The translations under genes and the position numbers were made by a program. The notes under the pieces were generated by a model. It did no database searches, was not told the origin of the DNA, and saw only the letters and a program-made list of their open reading frames with translations. Source: Oikopleura dioica (Eukaryota; Chordata; Appendicularia; Copelata; Oikopleuridae). From it: a stretch of DNA of 64,000 nt. This document shows positions 44,940-60,644 of this stretch, one piece after another. Position 1 is the first letter of the stretch, and each line of letters begins with the position of its first letter. Where the stretch lies: assembly GCA_907165135.1 (NCBI GenBank), contig OU015566.1, forward strand, positions 5,936,157-6,000,156. Direction: 5' to 3'.

Positions 44940-46665
44940 TTATTTTTCGGTAGTTGAGTGCATTTCTGGGGGCTCGCTGGACACGCCGTTTAGGGTTTCT
45001 TTCATCTTTCGGTAGCGCTGGAAGAACTTTTCGACGGGTTCTGACATGTTTTACGACAACGGGTTAATTTCACGGAAAAAAAGAGAGGTCGATTAGTGTC
45101 AAAAAATGTCGGAACCCGATTGGCAAATCGCGCGCAAAAGCGTACAGCTCCGCGTCAAGATGATTTAGACGCGCAATTTCGTCGATGAGTTTTTGAGGTA
45201 TGTCTTGAATAGCAGCTGAGGAGTGCGTGTCGTCCCACTTTTCGAATTCGATGTCGAAGCGCAAAGGCTGGAAGGCGTATTCGAAGAGTTCTTTTGAAGC
45301 GAGTTGGAACTCGATTAACCCGAACCAGCGCATTTTCACGAGGTTTTTCTTGGCTGATTCAAGCATCTTCCTGAAAAAAGGGTTCAAATAGAGACATTTC
45401 AGAGTTTCTTTAACCGTTCGATGTTTTCGGGAATGTGGGTCAAATCTCCAAGATGCTTGTAGCAGTCGATTTCGTTCAAATCGGCGATCATGCGCGTTTG
45501 TCTGTTGAACGCGAGATTGTGATTGCAGGCAGTGAAGTCGGCCAAAGTGACGTTCGTCCAGTCCGGCCCGTCAAAACATTGAGTCGTCAGGTTAGTGTGC
45601 TGCTCGCCGCCACAGGTTAGCGTCGAGCCGGACCTTGGAGGGGTTAATTTTGGAGGAAAAAGATTGTTCTTACCAAGTCGCGCCCCTTTGGACATGTTTC
45701 CACTCAGAAATAAACCTCATCGTTGCGTTTCTCAGGTTGGTTATGTACAGTAAGTTTCGATCCTTCTTTCCCGCAATTTCATCCAACTTCTCATCTACGC
45801 AACCCTGTAACTCCGTCCAATCCGCGTGCAGCCCACAGAGCCAGCCAGTCGAGTACCGACTGAAAAGCTAAACAAACCAATTTAACCCCTCTATGTTGTT
45901 TTAGGGTTATCCTACCCAAGTGTGCGGGACATTCATTTGCTTTGGTTCAGGAGTCCTTGGGGCATTAGCGAGCGGGCGCAGACACTGCCAGCGCTTTGTT
46001 TCGGGCACTTTTATGCATTTATGGTGCTCTTGAAAGGGAAAAAATTAATTGAAGGCCAATAATTATTGAACTAACTTTTCGCTAAGTAAGTGACCTAGAA
46101 AAATGAACTCTTTCTTGATTTCAATATATATTTGTAAATTTTCTGAAAACGCCTTTTCTACATAAAAATCAATTTTATATCTCTAATAAAAATCGAAAAC
46201 GAACCAAGATAACTATTTTTATTTTATGGAAAGCTGATTTTGGTCGATTCCGGCTATCAAAGAACAATAAAATTACGTAAAGATATTTTGATTCTTACCA
46301 ATGTGATTTACAAGGCGAGTGCCGAGCGTCGTCCCACCCGTTTTTTGAATGTGAAGAAAGACCATTGTATCGGTGCCGTTTGAATCGAAGGTATTTACAG
46401 AATGGACGCCGTCGATGATTTCGTCTTCATCTCTGTACAGTAGCTCGTAGTCGACATCTGTGTCTGGGGTCATTTTCGGTCAAAGAGAAAAGAAAAATTC
46501 AATCAAAAATGAACCAGTTACTGAATCGACAAGGAAAGAAGGCTTGAAGGAAAAGTTGAGGACTGATTTCGGGATGACAATTTTCTCATCAATGAAGATC
46601 TCGTAGGAGAAAAAAACCGCTCCGATCAGGAGAAAGATGCCTACTCCTTGCAAATTTCTTGTCAT
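44940..46665 (-). CDS. HS6ST: Heparan-sulfate 6-O-sulfotransferase (398 aa)
   Basis: Seven exons keep one frame: 46665-46515, 46463-46299, 46028-45916, 45867-45674, 45633-45415, 45370-45117, 45040-44940. A type II Golgi enzyme that transfers sulfate from PAPS to the 6-O position of glucosamine in heparan sulfate. Seen: an N-terminal signal anchor (about residues 7-25); the PAPS 5'-phosphosulfate loop Phe-Leu-His-Ile-Gln-Lys-Thr-Gly-Gly-Thr-Thr; Phe-Ser-Arg-Tyr-Ser-Thr-Gly-Trp and Gly-Leu-His-Ala-Asp-Trp-Thr-Glu-Leu; Ser-Glu-Trp-x-His-Val-Gln-Arg-Gly-Ala; Asn-Arg-Gln-x-Arg-Met; and Leu-Glu-Ser-Ala-L/K-Lys-Asn-Leu, all typical of the family. Six of the seven exons join by GT-AG introns of 39-270 nt; the last intron appears to use GG-AG. 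Length matches vertebrate enzymes. Confidence 0.95.
45041..45116 (-). other. Apparent GG-AG intron in HS6ST
   Basis: The final coding exon (Gln-Arg-Tyr-Arg-Lys motif) is required by family similarity. Only a donor of GG keeps the frame (phase 1) between Asp-Leu-Pro-Ile and Glu-Pro-Val-Glu. No GT donor in the right phase is present nearby. Confidence 0.5.
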
Positions 46666-47100
46666 ACATCTAACTCGGCGACTCCAGTATCTCTGAAAAA
46701 GATTTATGAGTCAAATGGATTTGAAAAGTTTGATTTTGAAATTTCAAAAATTGAATTTTCAATTTTTGGCAGCAATTTTTTGGATTTCTTAAAAATAGAA
46801 ATTAAGGGTGCAAGATGGGTACGATTTAGCAACAATGAAACGGGGGCCCTCTGGTAATACTTTCATAAATGATATATTCAGAATAATATTCCAAGCAGTA
46901 ACTACGTGAACTCATTTTCTGTAACATTTTATAAATTGCATTATTTTCAAAATATATTTCATGATCATATTTTCATCATTTTTCACTTATTACATTTGTC
47001 TATTATTCTCAACATCAAAGCTAATAACTGTAAACAGAAGTCAGTAGTTGTAAGGTCAGTATTTTCTTTTAAATACCATATTTTTTGCTCTTCGCTTTCT
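46666..47100. other. Intergenic
   Basis: AT-rich spacer between two minus-strand genes. No gene or repeat is recognised. Confidence 0.4.
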
Positions 47101-47102
47101 CG

Positions 47103-47859
47103 TCAATTCTCTTCATTGATCCACTTTTTTAGCGCCCTGCTCCAGCTTTGCACTTCTTCGGGCTGAAACCATAAGCCAATCTCTCTCTCCGCGTTGGCAG
47201 GTGAGTCGGAAGCGTGTACTAAATTACGGCCGACTTGGGTAGCCAGATCGCCGCGGATCGTCCCGGGCGCTGCTTTTGACGGGTCTGTGGCGCCCAACAG
47301 CGACCTTGAACTTAACACGAACGTTACAAAAATTAAACCAGGGCCTAACAAAAGGGTGTCATATCGGGTAAGCTATCATAAATAAAATTAAGGGGTCAAT
47401 GATTACAACTGATTTACATTCGTCGGTTAACAAAAGAAAGACATTACTTTCTTCCTTGATTTCAAAAGACAAACCTGGAAATAATGTTCTTTCCTTCCCA
47501 AACAGAAGCCAAAACAGGACCAGAAGTCATGTAATTCACCAATCCCTCGTAAAACGGCCTGCCCAGATGCTCCTCGTAATGCTTCTCTACCAACTGTCTC
47601 GAAGGTTGAACAAACTTGAGCCCAAGAAGGTGAAATCCCTTTCGTTCGAATCGATTTATTATGTCGCCGACCAGCCCGCGCTAATCAAATAAATGAGTTT
47701 CAAGTGACAAAAAGGGGTTGTTTCAGGATCAGAAGGAATTTATACCTGTATTGCATCAGGCTTGAGCGCTATAAAAGTCCTTTCCACGCAAGAATCGCCA
47801 GGTGCGGAACAGGTTTGTCCATTTATAATCGTGAGGAGTAAAGTTCCAAGAATGAGCAT
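47103..47859 (-). CDS. NME3: Nucleoside diphosphate kinase, NME3-like (173 aa)
   Basis: Three exons keep one frame: 47859-47746, 47680-47475, 47304-47103. The enzyme moves the gamma-phosphate between NTPs and NDPs through a phospho-His. Seen: Thr-Phe-Ile-Ala-Leu-Lys-Pro-Asp near residue 29; Arg-Phe-Glu-Arg-Lys-Gly-Phe; Gly-Ala-Thr-Asp-Pro; Pro-Gly-Thr-Ile-Arg-Gly-Asp; and the active-site Val-His-Ala-Ser-Asp-Ser. A hydrophobic N-terminal leader of about 15 residues precedes the domain, as in NME3, where it serves as a membrane/mitochondrial anchor. A secreted form is the alternative. The start ATG follows a TTTTAG acceptor-like context. Confidence 0.93.
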
Positions 47860-47869
47860 CAAGAAATTT

Positions 47870-48450
47870 CTAAAATATAAGAATGAGGAGGTGTTTAGCC
47901 TTTATTTTCTTGTTTTTTTCTCTGGAAGATAAGATAAGGTACAGGTCAGCTTTTTTCGTAAGCACACAGTTTTTTGTTTGTAACACAATGATTAAGTAGA
48001 TCAGTGGAACGAGATTTGAAATTCGTTTTGCTTAGATAAGAAGGGGTAGGTTTTTTTAAGTTTCGGGGGTTGAACTAATTCGAGAATAAAAAGCGTACAA
48101 GTGGGAGATTTTTGAAATAAGGGGACAAAGATGACTGGGAAAACGGTTTTTTATAAAGCGAGATAAGCTGGTTCACAATAAGAGAGAAAGAGAGACAGAA
48201 ATATTGAAAAAGGAACAAGCAGTGTTGAAAAAGTAAAGCGCGAAAATTGGAAGCAAAAATATACAACCGTGTAATTCAATTTTGGAAAGATGCGCTAGTA
48301 CTTGACTTATTTCTGTTTGCGATTTTGGTTGATAAAGGAACTTTCAAAGAGCGATATTTTTGATGATCATTGATGGGATAGATCATTGATCAAGGAATGA
48401 TAGAGGAGAGTCTTTCGTATAAAATAGAGACTAGCAAGGCCTGGAGTTGG
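47870..48450. other. Intergenic
   Basis: Purine-rich on the plus strand. No gene or repeat is recognised. Confidence 0.4.
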
Positions 48451-48456
48451 AGTTGC

Positions 48457-50460
48457 TCAAGGCTGGAGAAGGAAGTCTTCGCGCGCGGAAATGTTCTTTC
48501 TCGGGCGGTAGCCATTTCCAACTCGAGGTGCGGTGGAGGTGGAGATGTACGATGGCGCATCGCAATAGGAGTTGACGGAGGCGCCCAAATCAGCTGAAAA
48601 TGATTAGAATTAAAAAAAATCTGAAGTTGGAGGGTATTCCTCCTTGCTATCAAAAGAGTAAAAAACGTACCACAAGCTACAGAAGCTCTTGATCGCTTCG
48701 ATAGCGCATTTTGAGCGAATGACTGTCTTGTTCCTGGAGCACTGTTAGCCAAAGTCAGATAAGTTGGCTCGTCGTTGTATTCGTGAATAAGAGGTTCTCG
48801 TTGTGAAATGGGCTTCATTCTTGTTGAAAAGGCGGACTTTTTGCTCCCTAAAAGATTGAGTGAAAGAATGACGAAAAAGTGGAACTTACGGGCGGAAATG
48901 ACGGAAGTAGCAGGAGGACTGATGTCTCGATATCGTGGAGGATAGTCTGAGCGATTAGTTCTTCGACTCTTTCCAGACTGACGGCTGCGGAGCGAGCTTC
49001 TGCTGCGCGATGACGTCCTGCTTGAGTAAGAGCGGCGGGACTTGGTATCAGAATATTCGGAATCGTCATAATCCTCGCAAGCTTGGCGGAATTGACGCAA
49101 GTTAAGCACAGTGGAAAGGAGGAAAATGTTGAAGATGAACCACCCGCCCATCAGCCAGAATTTTACAATTCTCTCCGCCGAGTGAATCAACTCAAAAGCC
49201 TGAATACGATAGAAAGGAGGAATCTTCTTTACGACAGTACCTGAGGGGTGAAAATCGCCTGAAGAATTTCATTTGTCGACTTGTCCGCAAATTTTCCAAT
49301 CAGCTGGGCGATGGAAGGATCGATCAGCTACAAAATAAAAAAATAATCGAGGGTTTTCGAAATACAAAAAGGATGAGATCTAGCAATATCTGAAAATATG
49401 GCTCTTTCAGGTATTGTCTTAAAATTCTAGTACTGAGTATTCATAACACCAATTTTCTATAAATTCTATATTTTATCATGACTCCGTTTTAGCACCGGTT
49501 ATCACCTCTGGAGCACTTCTGCGTGCACGCCCGGGAAATATCTATAAAGTTTAAAGTTGATTTTTCAAATTTGTCAAAAATCCTATCTGATTCTGAAATC
49601 AAGGAAGACTCTTGCTCCCCTACCTGGCTTGCGATGTCGCCGTTGAAAATCGTGTAATTTGTCCAGCCGCCGACTTTCAAAATGCAGTAAATATTGGCGG
49701 CGGTAGAAATGAGCCACGTGAGCACGGAGAAGATCGAAATTGCCATCACCGGTGCATAGTCGTAATTGTTGACGTTTTTGAGGGTTTTGTAGGAAAGACC
49801 GAAGAGGGTCAGCATGTAAAAGAAACCAACAAGCAGGAGGGCGAGCGTACTTGTCGAGGTAGATTTGAGATGAGAAAACGCGTCGTCGGAGAATTCTTTC
49901 GGCAGAAAGTAGCCAAGCACAGCCCACATACCTACAAATATTTTCTATGACTCGAAGCCGCAAGCGGATTGTTAAAAGAAGATCAATAAAAAGGGAAACT
50001 TACAGGAGCCGGTAACGAAGCAGATAATGGCGAGTTTGATTAGAATGGCATTTGATGATCGTCTGTATAAACTGACATCTTCCGTCGCTTTTATTTTGAA
50101 ACAAGAAGGAACGCTAAAGAATTATCAAATCTTTTTTGCCAAGAATTTTTCCTTACCCGCAGCAGCAAGCAAGAGCCCCGACAGGACCATCATCGTCGGT
50201 ATAATAGGAGGACGAATCATCGTCGTCTTCGTAGTGCCCTTGTCTTTGGCGGGGCATGATGTACGCATCTTCCGACTCGCTTCCCGAATAATCTCTGAGA
50301 ATGTGTTGAAAGAGAGTCCTTATGAACCTACTTACGGAGCATCTTCGTCTTCATCAAAATCATCCGTATTCTTCCTCGGCGCTGAGACTGGCCCACCACC
50401 GACTGGCGATCTCTGTTCTGGAGTGATCGTTTCGACTTCTGTGTCAATTTGCGAAGCCAT
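48457..50460 (-). CDS. Unassigned tetraspan membrane protein (about 446 aa)
   Basis: Eight exons keep one frame: 50460-50336, 50294-50157, 50062-50004, 49931-49624, 49327-49241, 49199-48890, 48847-48671, 48593-48457. The N terminus is acidic (Asp/Glu/Ser/Tyr runs) and ends in Cys-Cys-Cys, a possible palmitoylation site. Four membrane helices follow, the first around Ile-Leu-Ile-Lys-Leu-Ala-Ile-Ile-Cys and the fourth around Trp-Leu-Met-Gly-Gly-Trp-Phe. A conserved-looking Asn-Tyr-Thr glycosylation site sits in the third loop. The C-terminal tail is Arg/Ser-rich and probably cytosolic. The 296-nt intron (49328-49623) may hide another small exon (a frame exists at 49500-49600). The layout resembles tetraspan/MARVEL-like or synaptogyrin-type proteins, but I cannot place it in a family. 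Confidence 0.75.
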
Positions 50461-50469
50461 CCTGGATCT

Positions 50470-51275
50470 CGTGATTATTTTTCTCTCGTGGCAGATTTAA
50501 AGATTTTGGATTAGGGCTTTTCTTCTTTTTTCAACTTCTCATGTGGTTTATTTTTAGTCTAAAAAGCTGGTGGTTATCGACCGAAAAAAAGCAAAAATCT
50601 TTGCTCAGCAGGCGATTAGGTATGCCACCCCGCGGGGGCAGCTTTCTTCTGCCCCAGGCGCGTGTGCTCTTGACCTTGAAATATTTTCAGAATATCTGAC
50701 TCTCTGGTGCAGGAAGAAAAAGACGCAGTGTGGTGTTATCTTTTGTTTAATATTTTATCAAAGTTTTTTCGCAATAGGAAAAAATATAGAAATATATAAA
50801 AAGGAGAAGGTCAGTAATTTTCGGTAAGCTTTTAGAAAAAGAAGGGTAGCAAATCGAAATCGAAGATCGGGCAATTTTACGATACTTGGAGTTTTTTGAG
50901 CGAGAGGAGTAATAAAGCGATCCCGGCTATGCAGTGTTTTATTATTTAAAAAGAGCAAAATGGGTCGTTATGTATTTTTTCTATTCATATTTTTAGGAGT
51001 TGAGAAGCGGAATGAGGAAGCTTGGTTTAGGGATAGAGACATTTTTTGTGAACAGAATGAATTAAAAATGAGAATGAATGGCTTTTAAATTGTGTGTAAT
51101 GCAACTTTCTTTTTGGTTTGATAGAGGGAGTAATAATATTTAATTATGATACAGAGAAATAGAGGAATTTGTAGAAAATCGAGAATTATGGAAGAAAAAG
51201 ATGAATTATTTTAGAAGAAAGGGGATGAACTGGCTCAGAGGAGAATTTTTTTCAGCTAAAAATTGTAAATTTCTC
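50470..51275. other. Intergenic
   Basis: Spacer between two minus-strand genes, AT-rich, with no recognised gene. It should hold the MAGI 3' UTR. Confidence 0.4.
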
Positions 51276-51278
51276 GAA

Positions 51279-55050
<3,772 letters not shown>

Positions 55051-55059
55051 GCTGCTTTT

Positions 55060-55570
55060 TAGACTTTCTGTACTTGGCCTGTAGAATTACTGTATGTATC
55101 ATCTAATCCCATCTGAAAATATTGCTCCTTCAAATTTCAAAAGATTAAAATTCGATTTTCTCTTCCCCAGAATTCATTTTACAGATAACTGAATTGACTG
55201 TAACAGTAGTTACTGTAGGTTTGATTACAATGAAGATAAACCAGAGGTCAGACCCGTAGCATTATTAAATATTAAGTGAGGACAGAAAAAACAAGGAGGA
55301 AAGCTCAAGCCAAGTTCTTTCTACTGAACTTGGAATTAATCTACTTTCCTCCCTTTTTCTCTGAAGCAGTGTGAATGTGCGGTACAGTAGAAACAAGTAC
55401 AGTACCGAATAGAATAACAGTAACAGTTTACTGTAACAGTGTGGAAAGAATGCTGACGAACTGATAATTTAGATAGTTGTAGATTGCCAGGAACTATGGT
55501 TTACAGATTTCAAGACTTGAGCTTTTTTGTTTCCGTCAGAAGCGTGAGAAAAGGCAGCAATCTTCAGAAG
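55060..55570. other. Intergenic
   Basis: Contains many short ACAGTA/TACTGT repeats (55080-55450), a low-complexity cluster of mirrored copies. No gene is seen. Confidence 0.45.
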
Positions 55571-55575
55571 CGCGG

Positions 55576-58500
55576 CTAGTAGTCTCGACGTCCGCCGTGA
55601 TGGAAGCCGCGGCCACGGCCTCGCCCGCCACCTCGGTAACCTCCGCGAGAGGGACCACCGTCGTGCCAGCCGCGTGGTGGAGGGCCGCGATCATATCCGC
55701 GGCGGTCTGAAAAATTTATGAAATCAAGGAGGAGAGCGCGAAAACAATAGCCAATTGTGAATTAGGCTTGGCAACCTGAGAATGGGGTTCGATAGCTTAC
55801 CATCTCTATAATAATCATCTCTGGGTGGAGGTCCTCTTCGGTCCCATCCTCGATCATCGTGAGGATAGTGGCTTGGCGGTGGAGGACGGTTAGAGCGCAT
55901 GTCAAAGTCGCGTGAAGGCTGATGTGGTGGGTGGTCGTAGTACGGATCGGCAGTAGGATTGTGGGACAGCGGCGGAATCGGAGGATGAGTGATAGGCGGC
56001 GGGACGTCGTTGCCCCAACCCGGCGGTGCTGGCGGCGCTTCGAGCGGCGGATCAGGCTGCAAACTCGCCGGATTGAGGAGCTTCAACGTTTCTTTTATGT
56101 TTTCGAAGTTTTCTTCGCTGATAGGAAGTACGGAGGGAGCGGTTATTTCGCTGCCGGAAGCAGGGGCCACGACGGGAGGCGTTTCGCTGTCGCCCGATTT
56201 GTCAGAATGATGGGAGCGGCTTGAAGACGTTCTCTCTCGACTTCGGCTTGAAAAAAATAGAAAAATCAAGAAAAGGGCGGAGTTCTTACTGTTTTTCTCT
56301 TTCAGGCCTTCTCTGCTGCGACGAACGGTGTTGATTTCTTTTGACCATGACGAGGAGGAAGATCGCTGGGTGATCAACATCTAATCCGGGCCCATTCATC
56401 GGGAGCAACCAATTAGGAAGTTCTTCGTCGTCTGAAATTAAGCGCCCGAGTTGTAGTTAATTAACTCGACTGAAAATACTACCTTTGAGGGGAACAATGT
56501 ACAGATCCTTGAAAATTTCGTTGCTGCTCGACAGTTTTACGACGCCGCATTTGGCCTTTTCCGTGAGGGAGGTCAAAGCCTCTCTAGAATTGAAGTTTCA
56601 TCCTTTGAAATGTAAGTGTCAAAGTTACCTGTATTCTTCTTGCTCGCTTGCAGTAAGTCCGTAAAGAGCCATGACACAGATTCGACTTGGATCGCTCACT
56701 TCGCGCACCTCGGTTAAATACTGAAAAAAACAGGTTAAAACAGCCAAAAACTTGTTGAATGTCCCACCTTTCCAATGTCAGCAAAGCCAATGCTGCCACA
56801 CACTTTCATCTCCCTGGCCAACGATCGCTTCAAAATCTTCTTTTCAACGCCGCCGGAAATAAAGTAGCCATTGGCGTGGACTTTTTGGCCTTCTGGAAAG
56901 CTGACTCGTCCGGTCCAGACTTTTGTCATGATATTTGAGCTTTCTGGGTCGGGTTGCTTTACTTTGATCCCTGGAGACGATTCACGAGAGGCGGAACTGG
57001 TTTCTTCAGGAGTTGGGGGCTCTTCAGATTCCATTTCCGTTCTGAAAAATGGTTATATAACTTATCGTTGTCTATTGCCTCAAAACCTGAGTCAGAGGCT
57101 GATAGAGCTTTGACAAAAGCCGCGTATCAGTACCCTGAGTGGGGTCCCTGACACAGGTTTTCCGTACAGGTTATGCTGCCCTGTTTCTGTTCATTAAAAA
57201 CTTACTGGGCTTCTGTCTCTGGCTGCTTGTTACTAGAAGAAGAATTCTCCATTCTCTGTTGATTCTGCACCTGCTGTTCTCCGTCTGGTGAATCTGGATC
57301 GAAAACATACTCGGGGGTCTTCGCCTCTGGAAGTTCCTCGTCTTCGTTTCCATTTTCCCACTCCATTGGCGGATCAATAGCAACGCCGTTGTCCACTTCT
57401 TTCATCATTTTTTCGATGGTCTTCATTTCCACATCGGAAATCTTCGGAATCGTGGAAACCTTCTTCTTTTTCGGAGATTCGAGCTTTTTCTCCGGCGAAT
57501 GGGCTTTTCGAGGAGAGGGAGTCGGATCGGCCGTGACATTTAGCGACGAATTGGTGATTTCTAGCTCGCTTCGGTTCACAGTATCGTCGAATCGCTCGAT
57601 TTCGATTTCGCCTGAAAATAGTAAGAATGGATGATTTTATGTTTTTACCTTTGTGAGTAATTTTCGCCGTGGGCCTAGCCGCTTCTTTCTGTTTCTGCTC
57701 TTCAATCTTCAAAACTTGCTCAAGCGCTTCTTTTTGCTGTTTTTCACGCTCTTGGAGCATTTCCACCGTCGCCATGTCGTTCGATGACATTTTATGCATC
57801 GTTGACGCGCTGATTTCGCCTATTTTCAATGTTCAATAACTTCCATCAGGACAATTACTGTAAATTACAGTCTGTTTTCCCAATTAGGAACATTTCCTGT
57901 AATAACTCTTCTCCAAAAGTAATCATTCTTCGGCTCCTTCAAGTTGAACTGAATCTGCCTGAACTTGTTTTTGTAATCCTTGTTCACTTCGCCAAAAGAC
58001 TTGAACATTTCTTTCTCAATTTTGGCGACGAGTTTTGCGATACTCTCCTGGTTCATCACCAGTTTTTCCGTTCCGTTCGTTGCCGACAATGACGATCGAT
58101 TGTTGAGAATTTCCCGGAGCTTCTTTCGAATCGTACTTCGCGGGTCTTCGACTGCATTTCGCGATCGCTCGACAGACTGGGGAGTCGCTGGTAGTGATTC
58201 ACGGCGGCTTTTCTTTGTCGGGGTTTCTGGAAAACAGGGTTTTACGAGAGATTTATTTGTTGACAAAAAGGGCTCATAAAAATGACACGATCGAAAATCG
58301 TCCTTACCTGGAGCATTTGAAGACGATCCAAGACGCTTCCTATCCCCGTCTGATTTTCGCCTTTCTTTGTCGGCCTTTTTCTTTTCCTTGAGTTCCTTTT
58401 CTTTTTCCGCTTTTTCTTCAGCCGCGCGCTCTGTTCTTCGTGCCTTGATTGCTCGCATCAGCTCCAGCGTGTCGTCGCTTACTTGGCCCTTTTTCTTTTC

Positions 58501-60109
58501 TTGTTTCTTTTTCGCTTCTTCTGGAAATGCCATCCTGAATCAAAGGGTAAGATATTGATACGAGGCCTGTCTCAAGTTGGCAAGCCAAAAGCCAGGCTGG
58601 TAAAGCGGGAATAGGGGGAAAACTTACGCGAGCATTTTCTCTTTTCTTCGTTTCTCCTTTCTCGCCTTTCGCTCCGCCTCGGTCTCGCTGTACACTTTCT
58701 GCTCCCTGGCCGAGTACGCGTTCGATCCTTCCTTGATTACTACTTTCTGCGCCTCATTCTTCGCCGCTTCGTATTTCATTTTCATCTTTTGCTGCATCGA
58801 GTTCAAATTTTTCTGCTTCGCGATTTTGTTCTCCTCCTCTCGTTTCTGTTTCTCCGCCTTGTTGTTCAGAACGACTTTGATTCCTACGCGATTTTTCTCA
58901 AGAAATTCGCGAAGGTTGTTCTTTTTTGGCGCGTTGTAACCTGTAATTTCAAAGTTAAGAATTATTCAGAAAAAGCCGCTAGCGGCCTCGTTCAAGTCTT
59001 TCTTATGAAAGCCGCACGCGACTCTTATTCATTCAGAAAGACGTACCTGTGAGAAGCTGTCCATATTTGAGCACAATGATTGGATCGGTATCCTTCATCG
59101 GCGCCACCTGCTCCATTATTTCTTCAATTTCTTTGTCGCTCATTTCTGGCGGCGGTTTCGGCTTTTTCTTTTCTTTTTCGACGCTTTTCGACTTCTTCAG
59201 CGGCTTTTTCACGCTCTCCGCGGTTTTCTTTGGCCTTCCGCGTTTCGTCTTTACCGCTTTTGCATCTTCCGGAGGGACGAAATCGTCGTCATCGTCTTCG
59301 TTTCGATCATCATCGTCCTCCTCCTCGTCTTCGCTTGGTTGGTCTGGATCGCCCTTTTCTAGCGGCGGCGGGCTCAGTTCTGGAGTTTCCTTTCCATTAT
59401 TGCTTTCTTGCTTCGCTTTCTTCGTGCTGATCAAGATGCAGTCGACGGAGCAGTATTTAGACGCGTCCTGCGCCGGCTTATCGCAGTTGATGCAGATCCG
59501 TTTCGTTTCTTCCGAACTCGCCTCGGCCGAGACCGTCGATCCCTCGCCGTTCTCTTCTTCTTCCTCTTCGCCCTCCTCCTCGTCATTTTCTTCCTCGTCA
59601 GAGCTAGACTCGAGCGCCTCCAGGACCGACTTCGTCCTCGCCGCCTTTTTCTTCGCCGCGCCCCGAGTCGTCCGTTTTTCATCGTCAGAATCGGCAGGAG
59701 AAGAACGACCGCTTCCCTCGCTAGAGGTAAGACGGGACTTGACCAAAGTGCCGTCGTCGTCGTAAATTCGCATCACGCGTTCTATGCTGATCCACTCGTC
59801 GTAACGCTTGTTCCAGTTTTTGTAATGAACTCTTAATAGATAATTTAATTCTAAACTCTGATTGGTCGGTAAGCTCTGGGCTCGACAGCCTCATCTAGAA
59901 AAGCAGAATCAGACTGAAACTTACTTGTACTGAAGCTGTCCTTTCTGAACCCTCGTTTTGAGCAGCAGTGCTGGAAAAACATCCTCCACGCCTTTTCTGG
60001 TCCACTTGATGTCCGCAGAAGATCCGACTCTGATATCGTCTTCTGTTATCTGAAATCGAGAAGATAAATCGAAACCACAGAAATAGGAGTAGATTCTCAC
60101 CTCGCCCAT
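55576..60109 (-). CDS. DIDO/PHF3-type TFIIS-M + SPOC protein with Tudor-knot-like N terminus (about 1183 aa)
   Basis: Fourteen exons keep one frame: 60109-60101, 60049-59925, 59831-59047, 58940-58628, 58534-58308, 58226-57897, 57819-57649, 57611-57206, 57041-56768, 56720-56629, 56583-56483, 56431-56290, 56246-55801, 55706-55576. Order: a chromo-barrel/Tudor-knot-like module (Val-His-Tyr-Lys-x-Trp-Asn-x-Arg-Tyr-Asp-Glu-Trp-Ile); acidic runs; a zinc-like Cys-x2-Cys-x9-Cys-x3-Cys motif (Ala-x-Tyr-Cys-Ser-x-Asp-Cys type); a Lys/Glu-rich coiled region; the TFIIS central domain (Ser-Thr-Ile-Arg-Lys-Lys-Leu-Arg to Arg-Arg-Val-Ile-Thr-Gly-Glu-Ile-Ser); a SPOC domain (Val-Trp-Thr-Gly-Arg-Val to the Trp-Leu-Leu-Pro region); and an Arg-Gly-Gly-rich tail. 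TFIIS-M/SPOC proteins bind RNA polymerase II and its phosphorylated CTD to tune elongation. No PHD finger was seen, unlike DIDO and PHF3. Confidence 0.9.
57820..57896 (-). other. GA-AG intron inside the TFIIS-M domain
   Basis: Conserved Arg-Val-x-Thr-Gly-Glu-Ile-Ser is rebuilt only if the intron starts with GAAATG (donor GA) and ends with ATAG. The frame and domain continue perfectly across it; reading through meets a stop. Confidence 0.65.
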
Positions 60110-60640
60110 CTTGGATTTACATTCTTTGCTGCTTCAAAGAGATTTTCAAGTTTTTTTTTTCGAGTTCCGAATTCTAAAATCAATCAAGATGAAATTGACA
60201 AAATGGGCGCAATTTTCAAAATGTATTTTTCAGTGACTGTGATATAAATAAAACAGGAGTGTTAACAAAGTTGTAAAATCAATTGAGGATAACCATATAA
60301 AAAGACTCGAAAGAAAAAGCCGCAAGCCGCTTCAGAAGGAGTAAATACTTCGAGAAGCCGCTAGTGGCTTCGAGAAACAAAATTATTGCCGCGCGTAGCG
60401 CGGCTTTTCCATTCATTGAGCTCGAAGCCGCAAACGGCTTCTCGATTTTCCGATATTCATGGACAAGTCCTTCTTTTAGACTTTTTTAAACAATTTTTTT
60501 AATAAATGACTCATTCCAATTAGGGAAGAATAATTGAAAGATCCTGCGTTTTAGATAATTGACATGTTTTTTGTGCAAATTTCTTTTTGGTAGTATTTTT
60601 TTTCAGTGAAGCGCGTGGGTAAATGGTAAAAGGTCTTCGA
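60110..60640. other. Intergenic with AAGCCGC repeats
   Basis: Several copies of GAAGCCGC(T/A)AG(T/C)GGCTTC-like sequence (60330-60445) form short palindromes. No gene is seen. Confidence 0.45.
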
Positions 60641-60644
60641 AAAG

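Noticed and set aside
59049-59836. Long plus-strand frames (up to 238 codons) rich in Ser/Phe or Arg
   Set aside because: Low-complexity antisense of the acidic and Lys-rich exon of the SPOC-domain gene.
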